DNA of 5,113 nucleotides from Candidatus Cloacimonadota bacterium (lineage in GTDB: Bacteria; Cloacimonadota; Cloacimonadia; Cloacimonadales; JAIOQZ01). The notes beneath the pieces were generated by a model, which saw only the letters and a program-made list of their open reading frames with translations, did no database searches and was not told the origin of the DNA. Position 1 is the stretch's first letter, and every line of letters starts with the position of its first letter. The translations under genes were made by a program, and so were the position numbers. Positions 1-5,113 of this stretch are shown one piece after another. The DNA lies in contig JAIOTM010000423.1 of the NCBI GenBank assembly GCA_021106755.1, positions 1-5,113 on the forward strand, given 5' to 3'.

Positions 1-335
1 ATATCACTTATTCTGCTCTTATCTGGTGTCTGAAAAAAGTGCTCAACAAGCATAACTACAACTATATAGCCCATCTTCTAATGAAAAAAGGAGCAAATAT
101 TAATCTAACCGCGAGTGACGGAACAACTCCTTTAATGGAAGCCACGCGCAAAGGTGATACAGATATTGTTTATTATCTTATCCGTAACAGAGCATCTGTA
201 AACGCTACCAACAGAGATGGTCAGACAGCTCTGGATATTGCAAAGTTTTATGGAAAGTTTGATTTAATAAGCATCTTACAAGAAGCTCAGAAAGACAGCA
301 CTTCGTTTATAATAGATGCCGATAAACATGAATAA
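1..335 (+). CDS. Ankyrin-repeat protein, C-terminal fragment (5' end outside window)
   Basis: This is the last 110 residues of an ankyrin-repeat protein, in the reading frame that starts at base 3 and ends at TAA 333-335. The frame is open to the left edge. A GTG at 39 could serve as a start, but the residues before it (ITYSALIWCLKK) already fit the first helix of an ankyrin repeat (pattern TALxxA), so the true start lies outside the window. Three repeats are visible, counting from the first complete codon: residues 1-34, ending LMKKGANIN; residues 35-67, with the DGTTPLMEA core and RASVN in place of the usual GADVN; and residues 68-95, with DGQTALDIA. A short hydrophilic tail closes the protein. 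Ankyrin repeats are protein-binding scaffolds. Nothing visible shows the partner, an enzymatic domain or the cell location. Repeat identity is sure; the role is unknown. Confidence 0.88.
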   Translation, partial: ITYSALIWCLKKVLNKHNYNYIAHLLMKKGANINLTASDGTTPLMEATRKGDTDIVYYLIRNRASVNATNRDGQTALDIAKFYGKFDLISILQEAQKDSTSFIIDADKHE

Positions 336-418
336 ATTGAGGCAGATTCAGAAATTAGCCGTTGTAAGAAACCTACAATAAACCTTTACATTTTATACTG
401 AGGAAACATTTTGGTATT

Positions 419-598
419 ATGGTAGATGATAATAATAAGAAAAAAAGTCAGAACGAATACGAAAGACACCGCCGCATAGATAAACTTACCAGAAGGCGTC
501 AAAGTATTGAGGATAAAGGTGGTTGTTCGTTCGATGTTTTTGTTGTCTTTTTTCTATTTGTTATGGTCAACAGATTTTTCAGGTTTTTCCTCTGTTAA
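419..598 (+). CDS. Putative small single-pass membrane protein, 59 aa
   Basis: This is an unrecognised short gene candidate, ATG 419 to TAA 596-598. Residues 1-33 are hydrophilic and strongly basic (KKK at 7-9, RHRR at 17-19, RRR at 25-27). A GGCSF turn at 34-38 leads into a hydrophobic stretch at about 39-50 (DVFVVFFLFVMV), followed by a short Phe/Arg tail. This suggests one membrane helix with the basic end in the cytoplasm. A GAGGAAA sequence at 400-406 could be the ribosome binding site, although its 12-base distance to the ATG is long. It lies 83 bases after the ankyrin gene on the same strand and could be co-transcribed with it. Its last 45 bases overlap the 3' end of the lipoprotein gene on the other strand. 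Caution: Lys-rich codons on the minus strand automatically give Phe-rich codons here, so part of the hydrophobicity may be a shadow. The varied N-terminal codons argue that it is real. Confidence 0.42.
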   Translation: MVDDNNKKKSQNEYERHRRIDKLTRRRQSIEDKGGCSFDVFVVFFLFVMVNRFFRFFLC

Positions 599-1123
599 AG
601 AATTGTAATCATTAAGCGGGACATTGAGTCGCCGGATGACAAATCCATAAATTTCCACTCCTGGTACAGTTACGCCCGGATAACCAGGTGAGTTGACATA
701 AGTTTTGTCGTTTCGGGTAATACGAAAATCTACAACCGCGTTTCCACCCATACTGATTGCTGTCTGATACACATACTCCAGAATCTCATTATAGTCCAGT
801 TCTTCGACAATCCACTCAAACACCGCGATGTCTTCTAATCCAGCTTCTTTTGCATGTTTATCAGCTATGAAAAGAAGCTTCTCTTCCATAGCGGCACCTT
901 CACACACAACGAAATTCAACATACCGAGAGGTTCGTACTTACCGTTGTAACCGCGAGGTGTCACCATGAAATTACGGGCGTTGTAGCTCGAAAAATCGAA
1001 ACCTGAAACGTGCTTGTATTTCTCAATCTTTTCCAGAGGTTGTAACGGTACATTCTCCAACGGAACAGCACAAGATACCAGTAAAAGAAGAATTACAAGC
1101 AAAAATAAGCAATCTCTTCGCAT
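554..1123 (-). CDS. Predicted outer-membrane lipoprotein of unknown function, 189 aa
   Basis: The product has a clear lipoprotein signal: MRR, a hydrophobic core at residues 6-16, and the lipobox LVSC with the acylated Cys at 18. Ala follows the Cys, so there is no Asp inner-membrane retention signal, and outer-membrane sorting is likely if the E. coli rule holds. The mature part is about 172 residues. Residues 41-67 (GFDFSSYNARNFMVTP, then YEPLG) resemble a motif I associate with uncharacterised lipoproteins of the Bacteroidota type. Residues 111-164 (NEILEYVYQTAISMGGNAVVDFRI, then VPGVEIYGFVIRR) recall the YbjQ-like fold pattern, in which a helix with GA.AV is followed by strands and a GxAV-type strand. 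This likeness is by eye only. The C-terminus is short and charged. The start is fixed by the signal peptide. No good Shine-Dalgarno is visible, and a promoter lies immediately upstream. The gene ends in TAG and is convergent with a small plus-strand gene. Confidence 0.8.
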   Translation of the reverse strand: MRRDCLFLLVILLLLVSCAVPLENVPLQPLEKIEKYKHVSGFDFSSYNARNFMVTPRGYNGKYEPLGMLNFVVCEGAAMEEKLLFIADKHAKEAGLEDIAVFEWIVEELDYNEILEYVYQTAISMGGNAVVDFRITRNDKTYVNSPGYPGVTVPGVEIYGFVIRRLNVPLNDYNSLTEEKPEKSVDHNK

Positions 1124-1131
1124 GATATATT

Positions 1132-1160
1132 TTCTTATTTGTACTGTTACATGTTGTCAA
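1132..1160 (-). promoter_or_regulatory. Candidate promoter of the lipoprotein gene, close to its start codon
   Basis: On the minus strand a perfect TTGACA (1160-1155) is followed, after 17 bases, by TAAGAA (1137-1132), a weak match to TATAAT. Transcription would begin near 1125, only a few bases before the ATG at 1123. The message would then be leaderless or nearly so, which agrees with the lack of a Shine-Dalgarno sequence. This assumes sigma-70-like promoter boxes, which may not apply if the host is Bacteroidota-like. Confidence 0.4.
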
Positions 1161-1225
1161 ACTTTTCTTCCAGAAAAAATTAAATAACCTGTGCGTCTGT
1201 ATGAATATCTCAATATTTGTTTCGT

Positions 1226-1324
1226 CTCGAAGAGTATAACGAGTCGAGTAACGCCTATGTTTTGAGTTGATTAACGCCGATTATCGGTTTCGAGTTGTTG
1301 TCCGCGTTCTTACGGCTCGAAGAG
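1226..1324. repeat. Block of degenerate short direct repeats
   Basis: The 9-mer CTCGAAGAG occurs at 1226-1234 and again at 1316-1324, exactly 90 bases apart. Between the copies, GAGTCGAGTAACGCC (1241-1255) is repeated 23 bases later as GAGTTGATTAACGCC (1264-1278), matching at 13 of 15 positions, and a looser third GAGTTG follows at 1292. A small perfect hairpin, CCGA-TTA-TCGG, lies at 1277-1287. The block has more CpG than its AT-rich flanks. This looks like a decayed tandem or dispersed repeat and not coding sequence. Confidence 0.45.
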
Positions 1325-1362
1325 CATTGGGGGTTTAAGTCAATTTCTGTATCAGGATTTAT

Positions 1363-1449
1363 AGGATTTGGGATATTTACATGGTTTGGAAAACTTCGAG
1401 ACTGCCTTTATTTCTTAATCCTGAAAATTTCTTAAATATCTTAAATCCT
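1363..1449. repeat. 17-bp imperfect inverted repeat with AGGATT/AATCCT words
   Basis: The left arm AGGATTTGGGATATTTA (1363-1379) pairs with the right arm TAAATATCTTAAATCCT (1433-1449). The only two non-Watson-Crick positions are G.U wobbles when the plus strand is the RNA, whereas the minus-strand RNA would have two C-A mismatches. The loop is 53 bases. The same heptamer recurs as CAGGATT at 1353-1359 and AATCCTG at 1417-1423 and 1444-1450. Intergenic repeats rich in AGGATT/AATCCTG are common in several environmental bacterial lineages, and this looks like a decayed member of that kind. Confidence 0.5.
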
Positions 1450-1468
1450 GCTTCTGACAAAAAAGGAC

Positions 1469-1490
1469 AAAAAGTAGCTTTCACCTCTAC
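1469..1490 (-). terminator. Weak candidate terminator downstream of the isomerase gene
   Basis: On the minus strand, GTAG (1490-1487) and CTAC (1477-1474) can form a 4-bp stem, extendable by G.U pairs from the flanking GGG, around a 9-base loop. A run of five T (1473-1469) and a second T-run further on follow. It lies 24 bases past the TGA that closes the extended frame. The stem is short, so intrinsic termination is only a possibility. Confidence 0.25.
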
Positions 1491-1513
1491 CCCACTCCAT
1501 TATCAGCTTTCAA

Positions 1514-1591
1514 TCAGAAATATTTTACTCCTACTTCACCTCGGTATTTATCGAGCCATTTGGTATATTCGCTATTGATTAATCGGCGGCG
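1514..1591 (-). pseudogene. In-frame C-terminal continuation of the isomerase gene after its amber codon
   Basis: Directly after the TAG at 1594-1592, the same frame continues for 25 codons to a TGA at 1516-1514. It begins RRRLINS and ends EYTKWLDKYRGEVGVKYF. This reads as coding: a charged amphipathic helix, then Trp-Leu, then a short alternating strand with an aromatic end. SurA/PpiD-type proteins typically finish this way, with a helix packing on the N-terminal chaperone domain, a WL..LR motif and a final strand. The preceding residues (KYNFYREKDI) would join it as one helix with the amber position inside. It is either the detached end of a gene broken by a nonsense change or a readthrough tail. 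It has no start codon of its own. Confidence 0.6.
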
Positions 1592-4363
1592 CTAAATGTC
1601 TTTTTCTCTGTAAAAGTTGTACTTACTAACCTTGTTGAGTTTATCTAGATAGTAAAACATGTAGCTGTTTTCCGAAACCTGAATAGGGTGTGAGAAGTCA
1701 CCTTGTCGGCGGTTCAGAATATCTTCAAAAATATCTTTACTGAACTTGATGCCGGGAATCTCACTATCAATTGTCAATCCTTTGGCAGACCGCCATTTTC
1801 CAAAAAATACAAGGAAAGAATCCGGATCGGCTCCAGCGTGCAGTTCCTTAATGATTTCCCTCAGGTAGCCTTTTATGTGATTTTGTCGCCCCTCTTCCCG
1901 GTGTTGCTTGCGAATAACAGGCAGCATCTCTTCAAAAGTCACCTTTTTGCTGGCAATCTTACGCTTAGACATAAAGATAATCACATATCCATCTTCAACT
2001 TTCTGGATGCTATGATATTTAGTACCTTTGTAAGTTCTTGACAGTTGTTTCGCGTAGGGCATTACACTGCCGAGAAGTGGGAACTCCTTTGTAATCTCCT
2101 GAAAAGGAGTGGTAATAACCTGAGTGCTGTCAACAAACCTGTAAGTCTGTGAAAGGTATTCCGTTGAGTCAAATACAGTCTTGGCGTTTAAGTAGGCGAA
2201 ACTGTCAGCTTCCTTCCGTCTTATTTGTTCATCAATATCGCGTTCTACTTCGTTGTACGAGCGGTTGTGAGCTTTTTGCTCTCCAAGTTTTTCAAATATA
2301 TACCAGCCATTGCCGTAGTATATAGCTTCGGAAATCTGCCCCCGATGCAAGTCCGACAGAGTGTTACTGAATTCGGGAGCGAGTTCATCAACCGGGTCCA
2401 TTTGATTCTGGGGCAGTTCGGATTCAGAACCTAAGACCTGTTGTGCCAGATGCAAATCGCTGTATTCCAACACCCGCCGTTGCACATCCTGAGTAAAGCT
2501 CTGCTTGGTACCGTAGGGGTCAGCAATATAAACATAGTTGAATCTGAAAGCATGAGGAGCACGAAACTTCTCAATGTTCATTTTGTAAAATTCTCTCTTC
2601 TGATTAGAACTTACAGAGATAGCCGCTTTATCCAAAGGGAAATGAATCAAAGTAAGTTGTACGCTGTCGGGAATCACGAAACTATCTTTGTTAAGCTCGT
2701 AATACAAGCGCAAATTTGTTTCCATCATCAGGTCATCGGTAGGCATTAACCGATGAATCTGGTCTGAAATCTCGTCATATTCGGGGAGAAAGCCCGGATA
2801 AAGGGAATTAATCCTGTAGAGTACTATCGAATCTCTGAAATAAAGGTATCCTACTTCCTGACTGAAAGGGTCGGAGATATGTGAAGCTATTAAATCATGT
2901 AGTGGATTATGGTTAGAGAATTTTTTCAAAAAGACCATCTCGCTTTTTGCTGTCAGGGAATGCTTCGATAGAAGCCTGTCTAACTTCACATCATCGAAAA
3001 GAGCGCGGTAGAGGGTGTCTCCTATTGCCTGTGCCTTATTGTTCCTCTCCTCTTTTGTCATTTGATAGCGTACTTCATCACGGACATCTTCAAATTTTGG
3101 CGTTCTATGCACACTGAAATCAAGAATGTTTGCATTGAAATACTCTCTCATTTGCTTCTCGGTAATCTTCCGATGGGAATCCAACTCACGTGGATTAATT
3201 TCTATGTAGGTGAGATATGCTTTGAGAGTCTTGAAAGAGTCGATGTGAGTGCTGTAATATTTGCGGAATTTGTCGGGATAGATATTCTTCTTTTGATATT
3301 CTACATAAGATTTCCAGACTAACTGCCCCATCTGTTCCATCGAAGCAGGCTCGTTTTCCTTACATTCCAGTACTTTGAACACTAACCAGCCTGTGCCGAT
3401 GTCAAAAATCTCGGAGGTCTTCCCAACTGGCATTTCAAATGCCCGAACAACAATCCTTTGTCCATTCTTGAGAAGACCAAGCTTCGAGGTGTAACTCATC
3501 TCATCGGAACGAAAAACATAGCCGTCTAATAAGTCATCCTGAATAAGCTTGAGTTTGCAGGTGTTTGCCTGTTCCCGTGCCAGATTGTGCATTTGGTCCT
3601 GCTTCAACATGTGGAGCAAACTGTCCGCCACCTCACTGAAAGGTGCGACCTTCTCCAATCCTGATTCCTGATAATAACTTGTTAAAAATTCCTGACTTAC
3701 ACTAACGTCTCTGGCAAAGCTGGTATCGGGGACAACAACTATTTTAATCTTAACCTTTCTGTCGTCGAAAAACCTGTCCTTGTTTTCCCTGTAATACTCC
3801 CAGCCACCATAAGGTGTGCATTCCGTAGGGACATAGACTAACTCGTCTTCAATAATTATGTAACTTATATCGAACTGGAAATGCTCAATCAGATAACGCT
3901 CTAACAGCTTATCGTCATCCATATCTAATCTGTTGCGAATAATGGATTTGGTTTTGTTTCCAAGAAGTTCAGTTTTCAAATCAAGAAAAATCTTCCAGGC
4001 TGTTTCCGAGTGCTTGAAATCTTCAAACTTCAGGTAATCAAATCGTCCATTGGTAAGAAACCGCTCATGATCACCATAAATTGAAATGAAGTATGATTCT
4101 ACTTCCTGTGTATCAACTTTGATTTGCTGTTCTGAAGCATAAAGAGTCAGAAGTTTCTGCTCAATGAGCTTCTTCAGCACCAATTGCCTGTGATAACTTG
4201 TATTTCGAGTGGTTTCAACAGTGTCCCACGCGTTTTCGATATCGGTGGTAGTAATATACTCTGACCCGACCATGACAACGGCATCTTCCGGTTGCTCCGC
4301 GAAAAGCCAAAACGCAATCAGAAGAAAAACTGTAAGAAAAAACCGAAGAATCAGATTCTTCAT
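1592..4363 (-). CDS. Large exported SurA/PpiD-like peptidyl-prolyl isomerase (foldase) protein, 923 aa
   Basis: This is a probable periplasmic foldase/chaperone of the parvulin (PpiC/SurA/PpiD) group. Residues 1-22 form a signal peptide or anchor (K2, R7, hydrophobic 8-22, possible cut after WLFA). Residues 27-140 look like a SurA_N-type chaperone domain, with the usual opening VVMVGSEYITTTDIENAW and LVLKKLIEQKLL at 62-73. Parvulin-tail motifs of the form 'F..L..G..S.....GW.IFK' recur at about 303-331 (MPVGKTSEIF, GWLVFKVLE), 662-693 (LHRGQISEAI, GWYIFEKL) and 874-908 (RRQGDFSHPI, YMFYYLDKL), with weaker versions at 489-524 and 760-801. The protein is much longer than E. coli SurA (about 430) or PpiD (about 620), and the domains are so diverged that catalytic activity is uncertain. 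I chose ATG 4363 because GGGAG sits 5 bases upstream; ATG 4366 and ATG 4375 are alternatives. The frame ends at TAG, and a protein-like continuation follows it, so the C-terminus may be artificially short. The gene is coupled to guaA. Confidence 0.85.
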   Translation of the reverse strand: MKNLILRFFLTVFLLIAFWLFAEQPEDAVVMVGSEYITTTDIENAWDTVETTRNTSYHRQLVLKKLIEQKLLTLYASEQQIKVDTQEVESYFISIYGDHERFLTNGRFDYLKFEDFKHSETAWKIFLDLKTELLGNKTKSIIRNRLDMDDDKLLERYLIEHFQFDISYIIIEDELVYVPTECTPYGGWEYYRENKDRFFDDRKVKIKIVVVPDTSFARDVSVSQEFLTSYYQESGLEKVAPFSEVADSLLHMLKQDQMHNLAREQANTCKLKLIQDDLLDGYVFRSDEMSYTSKLGLLKNGQRIVVRAFEMPVGKTSEIFDIGTGWLVFKVLECKENEPASMEQMGQLVWKSYVEYQKKNIYPDKFRKYYSTHIDSFKTLKAYLTYIEINPRELDSHRKITEKQMREYFNANILDFSVHRTPKFEDVRDEVRYQMTKEERNNKAQAIGDTLYRALFDDVKLDRLLSKHSLTAKSEMVFLKKFSNHNPLHDLIASHISDPFSQEVGYLYFRDSIVLYRINSLYPGFLPEYDEISDQIHRLMPTDDLMMETNLRLYYELNKDSFVIPDSVQLTLIHFPLDKAAISVSSNQKREFYKMNIEKFRAPHAFRFNYVYIADPYGTKQSFTQDVQRRVLEYSDLHLAQQVLGSESELPQNQMDPVDELAPEFSNTLSDLHRGQISEAIYYGNGWYIFEKLGEQKAHNRSYNEVERDIDEQIRRKEADSFAYLNAKTVFDSTEYLSQTYRFVDSTQVITTPFQEITKEFPLLGSVMPYAKQLSRTYKGTKYHSIQKVEDGYVIIFMSKRKIASKKVTFEEMLPVIRKQHREEGRQNHIKGYLREIIKELHAGADPDSFLVFFGKWRSAKGLTIDSEIPGIKFSKDIFEDILNRRQGDFSHPIQVSENSYMFYYLDKLNKVSKYNFYREKDI

Positions 4364-4373
4364 CATTACTCCC
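4361..4373 (-). promoter_or_regulatory. Ribosome binding site and overlapping stop/start (TAATGATG) coupling guaA to the isomerase gene
   Basis: The minus strand reads GGGAG (4373-4369), then TAATGATG. The guaA stop TAA (4368-4366) shares its last A with an ATG at 4366-4364, and a second ATG follows at once at 4363-4361. GGGAG lies 2 bases from the first ATG and 5 bases from the second, so the second is the better start. The arrangement is typical of translational coupling by a terminating ribosome. Confidence 0.65.
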
Positions 4374-5113
4374 ATTCTATTGTTGCCGGTGGCTTGGAAC
4401 TGATGTCGTAAACAACACGGTTTACACCTTTTACTTCGTTTATTATCTTGTTGGAAACCCGCTTCAAAAACGCGTAGGGAAGCTCGTTCCAGTCAGCGGT
4501 CATGCCATCGGAACTGGTAACAGCCCGGAGAGCGCAAACATTTTCATAGGTTCTCTCATCGCCCATTACCCCAACAGTCTGAATGGGTAAGAGCACAGCA
4601 AATGCCTGCCATGTAGTATGATAAAGATTGTTTTCATGAAGCGCGTCAATAAAAATCCGGTCTATATCTTGCAGTAACGTTACTTTCTCAGGGGTTATTT
4701 CGCCAATAATCCGAATCGCCAGCCCTGGACCGGGGAAAGGATGCCTGTCCACAAGCAGAGAAGGTAAACCAAGCAGATGCCCAACTTCACGGACTTCATC
4801 TTTGAATAGCTCCCGCAAAGGCTCTACCAGCTTCAGGTTCATCCGCTCCGGTAAACCACCCACATTGTGGTGAGATTTTATCGTAGCCGAAGGTCCTTTA
4901 AACGACACACTTTCAATTACATCGGGATATAAAGTTCCTTGTCCGAGAAAAGCTGCATCAGGATATTTCGATGCTTCTACTTCAAAAATATCAATGAATT
5001 TTCTGCCGATTATCTTTCGTTTCGTTTCGGGATCGCTGACACCTGCTAATTCCTTTAAGAAGATTGCCCCAGCCCGAACTGTAATCAACTCTAAGTCAAA
5101 CGCACTATCAAAT
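4366..5113 (-). CDS. guaA: GMP synthase (glutamine-hydrolysing), C-terminal half, cut by right edge
   Basis: GuaA converts XMP to GMP with ATP and glutamine in the cytoplasm, the last step of guanine nucleotide synthesis. About 248 residues are visible. The frame is open to the window edge, and the TTG at 5088 falls inside conserved sequence, so it is not the start. Roughly the first 270 residues are missing, that is the class I glutamine amidotransferase domain and the PP-loop of the ATP pyrophosphatase domain (E. coli GuaA is 525 long). Present are the end of the ATPase domain ([55 protein letters not shown]) and the C-terminal dimerisation/XMP-binding domain, finishing with the hallmark KPPATIEWE. 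One oddity is VRAGAIFL just before GVSDPE, where most family members have VDA..RFL. It overlaps the downstream isomerase gene by one base, or by none if that gene starts at 4363. Confidence 0.97.
   Translation of the reverse strand, partial: FDSAFDLELITVRAGAIFLKELAGVSDPETKRKIIGRKFIDIFEVEASKYPDAAFLGQGTLYPDVIESVSFKGPSATIKSHHNVGGLPERMNLKLVEPLRELFKDEVREVGHLLGLPSLLVDRHPFPGPGLAIRIIGEITPEKVTLLQDIDRIFIDALHENNLYHTTWQAFAVLLPIQTVGVMGDERTYENVCALRAVTSSDGMTADWNELPYAFLKRVSNKIINEVKGVNRVVYDISSKPPATIEWE

Larger units (their letters stand above)
1124..1513. other. Gene-poor spacer with degenerate repeats
   Basis: I see no convincing gene in these 390 bases. From right to left the spacer holds a possible weak terminator for the isomerase gene (1469-1490), an inverted repeat with AGGATT/AATCCT words (1363-1449), a block of short direct repeats (1226-1324), and the lipoprotein promoter (1132-1160). 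A 65-codon plus-strand open frame from 1381 runs antisense to the extension of the isomerase frame and through the inverted repeat, and is not supported as a gene. Confidence 0.6.

Noticed and set aside
39..41. GTG 39 as the start of a complete small ankyrin protein.
   Set aside because: The in-frame codons before it match the start of an ankyrin repeat and are open to the window edge, so the gene is truncated by the window.
328..381. A 17-codon frame (ATG 328) overlapping the ankyrin stop.
   Set aside because: It is very short, with no ribosome binding site and no recognisable content. The overlap with the stop alone is not enough.
404..556. Open frame continuing for about 50 codons after the TAG of the lipoprotein gene, with a hydrophobic stretch, which might support TAG readthrough.
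   Set aside because: It is in exact codon register opposite the 419-598 small gene, so its openness is explained as a shadow. A membrane helix at the end of a soluble lipoprotein is also unexpected.
1226..1449. CRISPR array or tRNA gene in the repeat-bearing spacer.
   Set aside because: The repeats are too short, degenerate and irregularly spaced for CRISPR, and no cloverleaf or TTCRA-type T-loop arrangement is visible.
1381..1578. A 65-codon plus-strand open frame in the spacer.
   Set aside because: It runs through the AATCCTG inverted repeat and antisense to the protein-like continuation of the isomerase frame. It has no ribosome binding site and its composition does not look like protein.
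1703..3322. Several plus-strand open frames of 69-112 codons inside the isomerase gene, and one at 4209-4403.
   Set aside because: They lie antisense to a long gene that shows a signal peptide and family motifs, and their translations show no recognisable pattern.

Overview
The window comes from a Gram-negative bacterium of moderate to low GC. It encodes a lipoprotein with a lipobox and a very large exported foldase-like protein. I cannot place it firmly by phylum. The gene style, with ankyrin repeats, a FDFSSY...YEPLG lipoprotein and AATCCTG-type intergenic repeats, is reminiscent of the Bacteroidota/Cloacimonadota/Marinimicrobia part of the tree, but that is an impression and not a measurement.

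Layout, left to right. (1) 1-335 (+): the 3' end of an ankyrin-repeat gene that is open to the left edge. (2) 419-598 (+): a probable small basic protein with one membrane segment, tail to tail with the next gene and overlapping it by 45 bases. (3) 554-1123 (-): a 189-residue lipoprotein of unknown function with a good -35 box very close to its start. (4) 1124-1513: a gene-poor spacer with degenerate short repeats and a 17-bp inverted repeat built on AGGATT/AATCCT words. (5) 1592-4363 (-): a 923-residue secreted or membrane-anchored SurA/PpiD-like peptidyl-prolyl isomerase protein. (6) 4366-5113 (-): the C-terminal half of GMP synthase, guaA, cut by the right edge.

guaA and the isomerase gene form a tightly coupled pair. 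The guaA stop overlaps a candidate ATG (TAATGATG), and the ribosome binding site lies inside the last guaA codons. The two products have no obvious shared pathway, so the coupling probably reflects shared expression and not shared function.

The most interesting point is at the end of the isomerase gene. The frame stops at an amber TAG (1594-1592), but the same frame then runs on for 25 codons to a TGA at 1516-1514. Those codons read like the natural C-terminus of a SurA/PpiD-type protein, ending WLDKYRGEVGVKYF. Either the gene carries a recent nonsense mutation or sequence error, or TAG is read through or recoded in this organism.
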